Shown: positions 24,815-32,223 of the stretch, in pieces
How positions within the stretch are numbered: position 1 is the stretch's first letter
Layout: each line of letters begins with the position of its first letter
From: Bacteroidales bacterium
GTDB taxonomy: Bacteria; Bacteroidota; Bacteroidia; Bacteroidales; UBA932
Assembly: GCA_015060255.1 (NCBI GenBank)
Contig: SUYV01000028.1
Location: 1 to 32,223, forward strand
Reading direction: 5' to 3'
Length of the DNA stretch: 32,223 bases
Notes under the pieces: generated by a model
What the model was told of the DNA's origin: nothing
Databases searched by the model: none
The model's input: only the letters and a program-made list of their open reading frames with translations
Made by a program: the position numbers and the translations under genes

Positions 24815-27151
24815 CTATTCCTTCTTCAGCGCTTCGGCCGGGTTTGTACGTGCGGCGCGGAGGGTCTGCCAGAGGACGGAGGCGATGGTGACTGCGAACG
24901 AGATCAGGACACAGAGGATGTAGATGATCCAGATGTTTGTGATCTTGTCTGCAAACTGACTCATTATTGTCGAGAAGGCGAGTACAGCAATCGGGATTGC
25001 TATCAGGTTGGCGATCAGGGCGATACGGATAAATGTCATAAGGTTCCTTCGGAGTTCCGTGTTGTCGGTGCCGCCGAAGACTTTCCTGATAGCGATCTCC
25101 TTCTCGCGCTCTGTCGCGAAATAGATGCTGATACCCGTAAGTCCCATCACTCCGAGGATGATGATTATGCCAAGGAGCCTTTCCAGAAGGTCTTTCAGGC
25201 CTTTCCAAGGTGCCAGCTCTTCTTCATTTATTTCCTTGACGTACAATGCTCTCATTCCGAAATCTCTGATGTCATTTACTTCGATTCCGCTTACTTCCTC
25301 ATATACCTCTGCGATGACTCTTCTGGCCTTTCCGTGATCGCTTACAGTCTTTATGGCCATAGCATTGTAATCAATATTTCGTACAACCACAATTGCCGGA
25401 AAATCATCAATATTGTTCTGCCCGCCGGCAGTAGGGATGTCATTTATCATACCGGCTATCCTGTAGTCACCGAATTCCCTGCTTAACATTTTCTTGAAAT
25501 CTTCGGGATATATGCTTTCTGTCTTTGCAGATTCAGGTGTCATCCATACGCCGGTATAATCATCGGGATCATTGACAGTCATCATTTCAAAGCCGAAAAT
25601 TTCGAATGCTTCCTTCGAACATTCCAGAACGGTGGCGTATATCTGATCTCCTGATTCAGACCTGTATTCCATTCCCATAAGGCTTGACGGGACGCATTTG
25701 GTCAGGCCGACTGAAAGGATTTCAGGGCATTTCTCCAGTTCCGATTTCAATGTTGCAGGATCAAGATGCAGGCTCCAGTCCGGCATAAGGAAGAATACAT
25801 CTTCGATGTCGCAGTTGTATTCCATATCCATATATTTGCGGTACTGGGCATTGAATACCAATGTGATCGCGAGAAGAAGGATTGTCATTATAGTCTGGAT
25901 GCAGATGAAAACCTTCGTCATCCTCTTCTTGCTGTGATATCGGAAACCGCCCTTGGCAATGTCGAGAGGAGTGAATCGCGAAACGATCATCGCCGGGATC
26001 AGGCCTGTGATCAGGGTCATAAGCAGGATGAATCCTATGTAAATGCAAATGTCTGATAATGAATATCCTATGCTTAAGGTTCCCTCGCTCTCCAAGGTGC
26101 GGAAGAAGGTACTGATCATATCGGTCGTGATGCCCGTAAGGAGCAGGCCCAGGCCGAAACATATCAAGTTCATTATAAACGCTTCCTTCAGGAACAGCCA
26201 TATCACCTGACCGCGTCCCGCTCCGACAAGCTTGCGTGTTGCAATCTCCTTGGCTCTTCGGGTTGAAAGGGCAACGTTGAGGTTGATGTAGTTGGTGATG
26301 GCAAAGATCAGCAGGACAAAAGCGATCACGCATACGATGATGAATCCACTGCCTCCGAATTCCTTCAACTGGTAGTTGTCTTTTGTCGTAAGCTCTCCGT
26401 ATGGTATGATGTCATACCTCTCAGGGCGTTTGAAACTGTATGGACTGTCGGCTTCCTCGTCATCCATAGGTCCCCAATATGCAGCACAGGCATCCTGAAC
26501 CTTCTTTTTCAATGTTTCATAGTCCGTTCCATCCTGTGCCATGATGAAGGTCATTACGAGAATGTTGTTTCCCCAGAACACCATATCATACTCGTTCGGA
26601 TTGTCAATCCGGGGAATCATCATATCGTATCTCTTGAATCTCGGGTCGTCGGTGTCCTTGAATATACCGGAAACTGTATATGTCTCATTGTCAAGATTCA
26701 GGCTTCTGCCTATTACGGGACCGTTTTTGGAAAGTTCGTTTGCAAGTGATTCCGATATGGCCATTGCAGTCTTGGCTTCCGTGTCGAGTCCGCCTTCAAT
26801 GAACTCGTGAGGGAAGAAGTATAGGAAATTCCTGTCATACCTTATGTATGTAGCCAACTTTCCTTCTACTTCAAATGTGTAGTTTCCACTCAGATGCGAT
26901 GGACTGCTGACAATTTCGATCTCCGGAATGTTCTCCTGGAGATATTTCCCGATTCCCGGTGACGAGCACTGCATTCTTGCCGCACTCAGACTGTAGATGT
27001 TCTTATAGTCCGGGTGTGAATGGTTTGTCTCATTGATCTTCAGCATATAGCTGAGCAAAGGTATGGTCACAGCAATCGCGACACTCAGTCCGAGTATCTC
27101 GATCGCAGTATATAGCTTTTTTTTTCCCAGGAATCTTAAATAGCTTTTCAT
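24815..27151 (-). CDS. MacB/FtsX-type ABC permease 2 (tandem paralogue)
   Basis: 778 residues from MKSYLRFLGKKKLYTAIEILG. The 23-residue upstream in-frame extension runs into the 78-bp repeat, so it is rejected by comparison with its paralogues. Same two-halved plan as its neighbours: helix 1 (about 15-38), periplasmic domain, helices with GFIIVCVIAFVLLIFAI and RAKEIATRKLVGAGRGQVIW (the conserved FtsX cytoplasmic turn), then a second half ending EKEIAIRKVFGGT and the C-terminal RAARTNPAEALKKE. No ATPase partner is in the window. It is last in the tandem array; the REP-like hairpin and the orphan gene follow. Confidence 0.9.
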   Translation of the reverse strand: MKSYLRFLGKKKLYTAIEILGLSVAIAVTIPLLSYMLKINETNHSHPDYKNIYSLSAARMQCSSPGIGKYLQENIPEIEIVSSPSHLSGNYTFEVEGKLATYIRYDRNFLYFFPHEFIEGGLDTEAKTAMAISESLANELSKNGPVIGRSLNLDNETYTVSGIFKDTDDPRFKRYDMMIPRIDNPNEYDMVFWGNNILVMTFIMAQDGTDYETLKKKVQDACAAYWGPMDDEEADSPYSFKRPERYDIIPYGELTTKDNYQLKEFGGSGFIIVCVIAFVLLIFAITNYINLNVALSTRRAKEIATRKLVGAGRGQVIWLFLKEAFIMNLICFGLGLLLTGITTDMISTFFRTLESEGTLSIGYSLSDICIYIGFILLMTLITGLIPAMIVSRFTPLDIAKGGFRYHSKKRMTKVFICIQTIMTILLLAITLVFNAQYRKYMDMEYNCDIEDVFFLMPDWSLHLDPATLKSELEKCPEILSVGLTKCVPSSLMGMEYRSESGDQIYATVLECSKEAFEIFGFEMMTVNDPDDYTGVWMTPESAKTESIYPEDFKKMLSREFGDYRIAGMINDIPTAGGQNNIDDFPAIVVVRNIDYNAMAIKTVSDHGKARRVIAEVYEEVSGIEVNDIRDFGMRALYVKEINEEELAPWKGLKDLLERLLGIIIILGVMGLTGISIYFATEREKEIAIRKVFGGTDNTELRRNLMTFIRIALIANLIAIPIAVLAFSTIMSQFADKITNIWIIYILCVLISFAVTIASVLWQTLRAARTNPAEALKKE

Positions 27152-27165
27152 TTTTTTGTTTATTT

Positions 27166-27243
27166 GCCTGACGCATAACTGCCAGTGTATCAATGGTTTC
27201 CTTAAAATGCGTGCCGTCAAAGGGGAGCACGCGGTTTGCGTAA
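27166..27243. repeat. 78-bp pre-gene repeat, copy B
   Basis: Lies 14 bp before permease 2. It contains the inverted repeat GCGTGC (27209-27214) / GCACGC (27227-27232). Similarity to copy C continues on both sides: into the 3' end of the gene before it and the start of the gene after it. Confidence 0.92.
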
Positions 27244-27277
27244 GTTGCTGTGATTTAGTTGGTTGTGCGCCAGGTGC

Positions 27278-29602
27278 CTATTCCTTCTTCAACGCCTCGG
27301 CCGGGTTGGTGCGGGTGGCGCGGAGTGTCTGCCAGAGGACGGCCAGCAGGGAGATGACTGACACAGCGGCTGTAGCGGCTATATATATCCATGCTTTCTG
27401 TGGCATGCGATATGTGAAATCTTCCAGATAGCGTCCGGATATGACCCATGCGGCCGGGATGGCCACCACCGCTGCAATCAGGCAATAGAGCATGTATTCC
27501 CGGATGTTTCTGGCACTTTCGCTACGTACCGTTCCTCCGAAAACCTTGCGGATGCCGATCTCCTTTTCCCTTTCCGATGCATAATATGTACTCATGGCGA
27601 CCTGTCCCAAAGCCGATAGCATAATGGCTATGACCATGAAGATGTTCACCATAGCCAGTTGATTGCGTGTCTGCGCATAGTCTGCTTTGATGAGATCTTC
27701 AAGCAGACCTGAATTGGCGCGCACATCAGGTCCGAAATTATCTCTTGCTTCTTCTGTGCTGATTTCTTCCAGTTCTTTCTTGTTCTCTTTAGTAATGCTG
27801 TTCATCTTCACGATATAATCTCCGGCAAAAGGCGGCCAGTTGTCGTACACATATACTGCTCCGTACTCGTTTTCAATAAGATTGATGGCTGTGCGCAAAG
27901 CGAAATCCTTTATTATGCCGGCGACTTCGAAACCTTGATTCATGCGGTCCATGTCGCGAGGCAGAACCGGGTCATCTGGATTTATTCCCAATGCCAGTGC
28001 TGCTCCTTCCGTCAGCCATGCTCCTCTCATTCCGGGTTTGCCGTAATCTCTGACCACCTCGAAGCCATATATCCTGAATGCTGCAGCATCGCAATGTATC
28101 TCACCAAGATAGACAAGACTGGTGTAATTTTCATCCAATGGGATGACGTTGTTCAGTGCGTTTCCACAGGGCCTTCCGTATGTCTTTCCTATGTCGCTAA
28201 CGTATGGAAGTCCTCGCAGTTTCTGCTCAAATCCGGGGTTGAAGGTCTGAGTGTTACATCTGTACAGGCTGTCTAAGTCTACCTGTACAGGCATGTCCAT
28301 CATGTGTCTGATCTGCGAGCCCATTACGAGTGATACGGCAATCATGATGATTGCGATGCAGTTCTGGATGATGATGAATAACTTGCTCAAAGTCTTTTTG
28401 CTGTGATGTCTGAAACTGCCTTTGATAGTATCTATCGGTCTGAAACGGAATGATATGATACCCGGTAAGATGCCGCATGACAGTCCCGTCACTATCAGGA
28501 TCAGAAGATAAAGGATCATCTGCGATGGCGAGAAACTTATCTTCACCGGAACAAGGGAGTCAATCAGCCTGTTTATGTATGGAAGGCATGTTTTCGCTAT
28601 GAGGAAGGCCAGGCAAATGCAAATGAATGTCATCAGCAGGGATTCCTTGATGTAAATGCCCATGACCTTCAATCTGCTGTCTCCCAGCAACATCCTGGTG
28701 GCCATTTCCTTGCTTCTTTTACCGGCCAATGCGGTGCTGAGGTTGACGTAATTGAATATGGCTGAAATGAGAATGAATATTGCAATTATGCAGAAAGCCT
28801 TCATCATCTTCGCATTTCCTTTCTTGATTCCGAGTCCCTGATTCGAATCGGAAAAATACAGTTTGTCCAGCCTGGTCAGGTTGTAAAGTTCCTTGCCTTT
28901 GTCTTCCTCCCGGATCAGATGACTGTCATTGATTTCATTCATCTTCTTTTTTATATTACCGACATCTGCCCCATTACGGACTTTATGGAATGTAAGAGAA
29001 TTGCCGTCAGCCGATCCCTGATACTCGTCCGTGTTTTTATAGAAAGCGAAATCCGGGTGGTTCAGGCTTATAAATACCTTATACTGGGAGTCAAAGACCG
29101 AATACTCTTGATCCTCTATTATCGCACCTATCGTGTAACGCTCATTGTTGATATGAAAATCTTTTCCCAAAGCGTCCCTACCTCCGAATGTCCCTGCCAT
29201 GCTTTCAGTAATGATTACATTAGACGCATTTTCCAGGGCATCACGGTTTCCGGCGACAAACCTGCATGGAAACATTTCAAAGAAATCAGGAGACACCGCC
29301 ATATAGGCCCCGATTCCGATGGTTTCATCCATAAGACCCTCGTAACACACAATATTGACGGTCCGCTCAATTTCCGGAATCTGACCTGAAATGATATTAC
29401 TGAACCTGACGCTTGAAAATGTCGTATTGTAAGCCCCTGCGCAATAGATGTTTTTGAAATCCGGATATTGCCTTCCCACCGAACGCTGCTGCCACACAAA
29501 ACAACTCATAAGGATTACGAATGCCAACGCCACGCTCAACCCCACGACCTCGATCGCGGTGTACAGTTTGTTTCTTGACAGGAATCTTAAATAGCTTTTC
29601 AT
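27278..29602 (-). CDS. MacB/FtsX-type ABC permease 3 (tandem paralogue)
   Basis: 774 residues, start MKSYLRFLSRNKLYTAIEVVG, nearly identical at the N-terminus to permeases 2 and 4. The order of elements is helix 1, periplasmic MacB-type core, three helices with RSKEMATRMLLGDSRLKVMG, a second core, and three C-terminal helices with EKEIGIRKVFGGTVRSE, then TRTNPAEALKKE. The mid-protein periplasmic sequences differ strongly between paralogues while the ends match almost exactly, which suggests diversified cargo or partner recognition and homogenised membrane ends. It is separated from permease 2 by 126 bp, including the repeat. Confidence 0.9.
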   Translation of the reverse strand: MKSYLRFLSRNKLYTAIEVVGLSVALAFVILMSCFVWQQRSVGRQYPDFKNIYCAGAYNTTFSSVRFSNIISGQIPEIERTVNIVCYEGLMDETIGIGAYMAVSPDFFEMFPCRFVAGNRDALENASNVIITESMAGTFGGRDALGKDFHINNERYTIGAIIEDQEYSVFDSQYKVFISLNHPDFAFYKNTDEYQGSADGNSLTFHKVRNGADVGNIKKKMNEINDSHLIREEDKGKELYNLTRLDKLYFSDSNQGLGIKKGNAKMMKAFCIIAIFILISAIFNYVNLSTALAGKRSKEMATRMLLGDSRLKVMGIYIKESLLMTFICICLAFLIAKTCLPYINRLIDSLVPVKISFSPSQMILYLLILIVTGLSCGILPGIISFRFRPIDTIKGSFRHHSKKTLSKLFIIIQNCIAIIMIAVSLVMGSQIRHMMDMPVQVDLDSLYRCNTQTFNPGFEQKLRGLPYVSDIGKTYGRPCGNALNNVIPLDENYTSLVYLGEIHCDAAAFRIYGFEVVRDYGKPGMRGAWLTEGAALALGINPDDPVLPRDMDRMNQGFEVAGIIKDFALRTAINLIENEYGAVYVYDNWPPFAGDYIVKMNSITKENKKELEEISTEEARDNFGPDVRANSGLLEDLIKADYAQTRNQLAMVNIFMVIAIMLSALGQVAMSTYYASEREKEIGIRKVFGGTVRSESARNIREYMLYCLIAAVVAIPAAWVISGRYLEDFTYRMPQKAWIYIAATAAVSVISLLAVLWQTLRATRTNPAEALKKE

Positions 29603-29617
29603 TTTTTTTGTTTGTTT

Positions 29618-29695
29618 GCCTGGCGCATAACTGTCAGTATATCAATGGTTTCCTTAAAATGCGTGCCGTCAAAGGGGAGCACGCGGTTTGCGTAA
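29618..29695. repeat. 78-bp pre-gene repeat, copy C
   Basis: Lies 15 bp before permease 3; 3 of 78 positions differ from copy B. In all three copies one minus-strand frame reads NRVLPFDGTHFKE then IDTL, so it could be a relic of a coding end. Confidence 0.92.
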
Positions 29696-29729
29696 GTTGC
29701 TGTTGTTTAGATGGTTGTGCGCCAGGTGC

Positions 29730-32171
29730 CTATTCCTTCTTCAGCGCCTCGGCCGGGTTGGTGCGGGCGGCGCGGAGGGTCTGCCAGAGGACGGCCAGGA
29801 GGGAGATGGCGAAGGAGAGGGCAGTGGCGAGAGCCACGTACCAGCCCCAGCCCGGAATGGTCGCCAGGTCGAACCAGGTCTGCTCCAGCACCAGCCATAC
29901 CGTGACAGGAACGGCAACTACATTGGCAATCAAAGTGACCTTCAGGAATGACCAGAGAGTGCGTCGTGTCTCCGAGTCGATTGTTCCACCGAACACTTTT
30001 CTTACCGCTGTCTCGTGAGTATTCTCGTCTGCATAGTAGATGCTCATTCCAATCAGTCCCAGAATGGCGATAAGAACAATCATCAGAGCAATGCCAGTAA
30101 CCACATTCTTGATGAATTCGATCTTCTGGAGGTCGCGTTCAAGTATCTCGTCAAGGTACATTGATTCACGACCTATATGTCTGGGATCCACAACCCTGCA
30201 TCCGCTTATCTTCTCGTATGCTTGAGCAATCACCTGACGCGCCTTTTCATGGTCTCCGTTTGTCCGGATTATGTAGGCGAGGTTATAGTCATTCATATAC
30301 TCCTTAGGGAATATATATACATATCCAGCCGACTTCTTTTTACTCAACGTCGGCACTCCGCTCGCCGGATAATCATCAATGACTCCCAACACTTTAAATT
30401 GGGAATCTGTGTCATTGAATTCTTTCTGCAGAAATTCACTCTTATCTACAAGTTCCTTGAATGACTCAGTCATCCAGATACCGAACGGTGCGTCGCTATA
30501 CTTTTTCTTGATGTTGAATCCATATATGTCAAAGGCATCCTTCGTACAATAGATTTCATGAGCTACCGACCTCTGATTGCCATTTTCATCCAGAGCCAAT
30601 TCATGATGATAGCCACTGAATACGGTGCCGTTTGTGTAATCGACGGCCCCGATTTCAGGATGTGTCAGAAGTTCGTTCTGCAATGCGTCATAATGGGTGA
30701 AACAGTTTGACTCAGGCTCAAGTCTGTCACTTGGCAGCAGATAGAACAGATCCTTATGGTCAGATCCGCTGTCGATATTGATCAGGTTGTTGTATCCTAC
30801 CTGAAGTATGATGCTTAAGGTTATGAAGGCTGTCGCCAGAACGGTCTGAATGCAGATGAAGACCTTATTCAATATGGTCTTTCTGTTGAAACGGAATGTA
30901 CCTTTGGTGACATCCAGGGCGCTGAAACGTGAAACATAATAGGCCGGAATGAATCCGGACAGGGCGGATGTGATCAGCAGGATCGTGAGCACCGCAATTA
31001 CCGTCAATGGCTCAAACGATATGCTGAACCTGCTGCCAAGTCCGTCATATCCTTGAAGAATGTTGTTTATGCCCGGAAGTGCAGCCACAGCGATGCAGAT
31101 TCCCAAGATCGTACAGAACACGGTTATGACAAATGCTTCTTTGAAATACTGGAAATATGTAGCAGTCTTCTGCGAACCAAGCAGGTTCTTTGTTGCAGCT
31201 TCCTTCGCCCTCTTTCCTGCCAATGCAACATTGAGGCTGACATAGTTCATCAACGCCATGATCAGGAGAAGCACGACAAGGATGACGATCATATTGATGG
31301 TGAATTTCGTGTTTACCGTAAAGTACTCATTGGCACCATCATAGGTGATTTCATCATATCTTACCAGGCGGCAATGTTCATCAGCGAGACGATTCTTGAT
31401 TGTACCTACAAAACTTTCACGATAGCGTTCAGACCACTCTGCACTTTGGGTGGAAACAACTTCATCTATATACCTGTTGCCAAAGTCATTATAATGTCTT
31501 ACAGTCAGATTCGAGATCTTTCTTTCAGCCTCATCGTCATCGACTCCATCCTTGAGCTTGACCATCGTGACCATGCCTGAAAGCATTTCCTGAAATGGAA
31601 GCGAAGGATTTTTCTCGCCGCGTGCCGACATTGCCATTATCATGTCGTTATACCTGATGAGACCATCACCGAAGTCCTTATAGATTGCTGTAATAAGATA
31701 ATCCTTCTCCAACAATGTGACGTTCTTGCCGATTGCATCTCCTTCAGGGAAATATGTGTTTGCGAACGTCTCTGACACACCGACCTCTGAGGGTGTCTTC
31801 AGGAAACCGGCATCGCCTGCAATGAAATCCTGCGGGAAGAAATCAAAGAAATTCTCCTCACACCAGTTTATCTTCACGCAATCCGCATTCTTGAGAGTGA
31901 AATGTCCCGGATACAGGAGCACGGTACTGGTACTTTCGATTTCGGGAATGTTGTCAGCAAGATGTTCTCCAAGGGCCCATGTCGTATGGAATGAATCCTG
32001 ATAGCACACAGCATAGATATCATCATACTCAGGGTTCTCATGTCCCATCTTCACAATATTCACCAGCCAGCTGGCAAGTATTATCACAAATGAGAGCGAC
32101 ACGCTCAGACCAACCACCTGTATAGCGGTGTACCTCTTGTTTCTGCTTAAGAATCTCAGATAACTTTTCAT
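29730..32171 (-). CDS. MacB/FtsX-type ABC permease 4 (tandem paralogue)
   Basis: 813 residues, start MKSYLRFLSRNKRYTAIQVVG. Two MacB-core/FtsX halves: helix 1 at about 15-38; helices after about 285 with VILVVLLLIMALMNYVSLN and KRAKEAATKNLLGSQKTA; a middle helix (VFICIQTVLATAFITLSIIL); and C-terminal helices with ETAVRKVFGGTIDSE and RAARTNPAEALKKE at the end. It is the first gene of the tandem permease run visible here. Its 5' flank (32172-32223) does not carry the 78-bp repeat, so the operon promoter, and probably the ATPase and adaptor genes, lie beyond the window edge. Confidence 0.9.
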   Translation of the reverse strand: MKSYLRFLSRNKRYTAIQVVGLSVSLSFVIILASWLVNIVKMGHENPEYDDIYAVCYQDSFHTTWALGEHLADNIPEIESTSTVLLYPGHFTLKNADCVKINWCEENFFDFFPQDFIAGDAGFLKTPSEVGVSETFANTYFPEGDAIGKNVTLLEKDYLITAIYKDFGDGLIRYNDMIMAMSARGEKNPSLPFQEMLSGMVTMVKLKDGVDDDEAERKISNLTVRHYNDFGNRYIDEVVSTQSAEWSERYRESFVGTIKNRLADEHCRLVRYDEITYDGANEYFTVNTKFTINMIVILVVLLLIMALMNYVSLNVALAGKRAKEAATKNLLGSQKTATYFQYFKEAFVITVFCTILGICIAVAALPGINNILQGYDGLGSRFSISFEPLTVIAVLTILLITSALSGFIPAYYVSRFSALDVTKGTFRFNRKTILNKVFICIQTVLATAFITLSIILQVGYNNLINIDSGSDHKDLFYLLPSDRLEPESNCFTHYDALQNELLTHPEIGAVDYTNGTVFSGYHHELALDENGNQRSVAHEIYCTKDAFDIYGFNIKKKYSDAPFGIWMTESFKELVDKSEFLQKEFNDTDSQFKVLGVIDDYPASGVPTLSKKKSAGYVYIFPKEYMNDYNLAYIIRTNGDHEKARQVIAQAYEKISGCRVVDPRHIGRESMYLDEILERDLQKIEFIKNVVTGIALMIVLIAILGLIGMSIYYADENTHETAVRKVFGGTIDSETRRTLWSFLKVTLIANVVAVPVTVWLVLEQTWFDLATIPGWGWYVALATALSFAISLLAVLWQTLRAARTNPAEALKKE

Positions 32172-32223
32172 GTCCTATAATATAAAGCTGAAAAGGGGAA
32201 TGGAAATCATATAACCCAATTAT

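Noticed and set aside
24815..27220. Permease 2 with a 23-residue N-terminal extension
   Set aside because: The extension is encoded in the 78-bp repeat and is absent in paralogues, which start MKSYLRFL.
27030..27230. 66-residue minus-strand frame reading through the 78-bp repeat
   Set aside because: It continues into the permease gene out of frame; only the repeat part is shared between copies, so it is not likely a gene as such.
27185..27243. Sigma-54 promoter inside the 78-bp repeat (GGCACG on the minus strand)
   Set aside because: The -24-like half is there but the -12 position reads TTAA with no GC, so it fails the invariant part.

Overview
The window looks like a chromosomal segment of a Bacteroidales-type bacterium (phylum Bacteroidota), probably an uncultured gut or rumen lineage. 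The signs are several promoters of the TTTG / TAnnTTTG type typical of the phylum's primary sigma factor, an S46 dipeptidyl peptidase, an outer-membrane beta-barrel protein of the CarboxypepD_reg/plug type, double-length MacB/FtsX-type permeases, and A-rich leaders instead of Shine-Dalgarno sequences. Base composition is roughly balanced, with AT-rich islands at 2.7-3.2 kb and 23.3-23.5 kb. I cannot assign a genus.

Layout. 0-3.4 kb (+ strand): the 3' part of an outer-membrane TonB-receptor-like protein, a 59-residue membrane protein, a probably broken lipoprotein gene and an AT-rich lipoprotein gene. 3.4-5.75 kb (- strand): a dicarboxylate/amino-acid symporter-family gene followed by a secreted CE1-like esterase. 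5.8-11.5 kb (- strand): a tightly packed run transcribed as nucleoid-associated protein, radical SAM enzyme, queuosine-precursor transporter yhhQ, clpS, clpA, aat. This joins tRNA-modification salvage with an N-degron pathway module (tag, adaptor, unfoldase). 11.6-12.8 kb (+): a PagL-like outer-membrane lipid A deacylase. 12.8-16.2 kb (-): a uracil-DNA-glycosylase-fold gene, dpp11 and a NYN-domain gene, overlapping or nearly so and preceded by a near-perfect sigma-54 promoter. 16.3-18.2 kb (-): a PspC / PadR / PspC envelope-stress-type operon.

18.3-32.2 kb (-) forms one theme: a histidine kinase and an NtrC-class sigma-54 activator behind a MacB/FtsX-type permease, then a patch of small and broken elements, then three further paralogous permeases in tandem. 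The first permease is preceded by a sigma-54-like promoter and a cluster of TTTACA...TGTAAA inverted repeats. This suggests that the neighbouring response regulator controls it. The kinase has one membrane segment and no extracytoplasmic sensor, so the permease may supply the signal. A 78-bp repeat, 47 bp of it identical in all three copies, sits directly in front of two of the permeases and in front of a broken thioredoxin-like gene. No ATPase for these permeases is inside the window.

Best candidates for something not yet described: the sigma-54/permease/two-component circuit, the 78-bp pre-gene repeat, a roughly 90-nt transcript unit with canonical promoter and hairpin end (24.10-24.23 kb), the radical SAM-yhhQ pairing, and the altered ClpA/ClpS residues in the N-degron operon. 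All functional calls come from reading the sequence and family knowledge; no database search was run.
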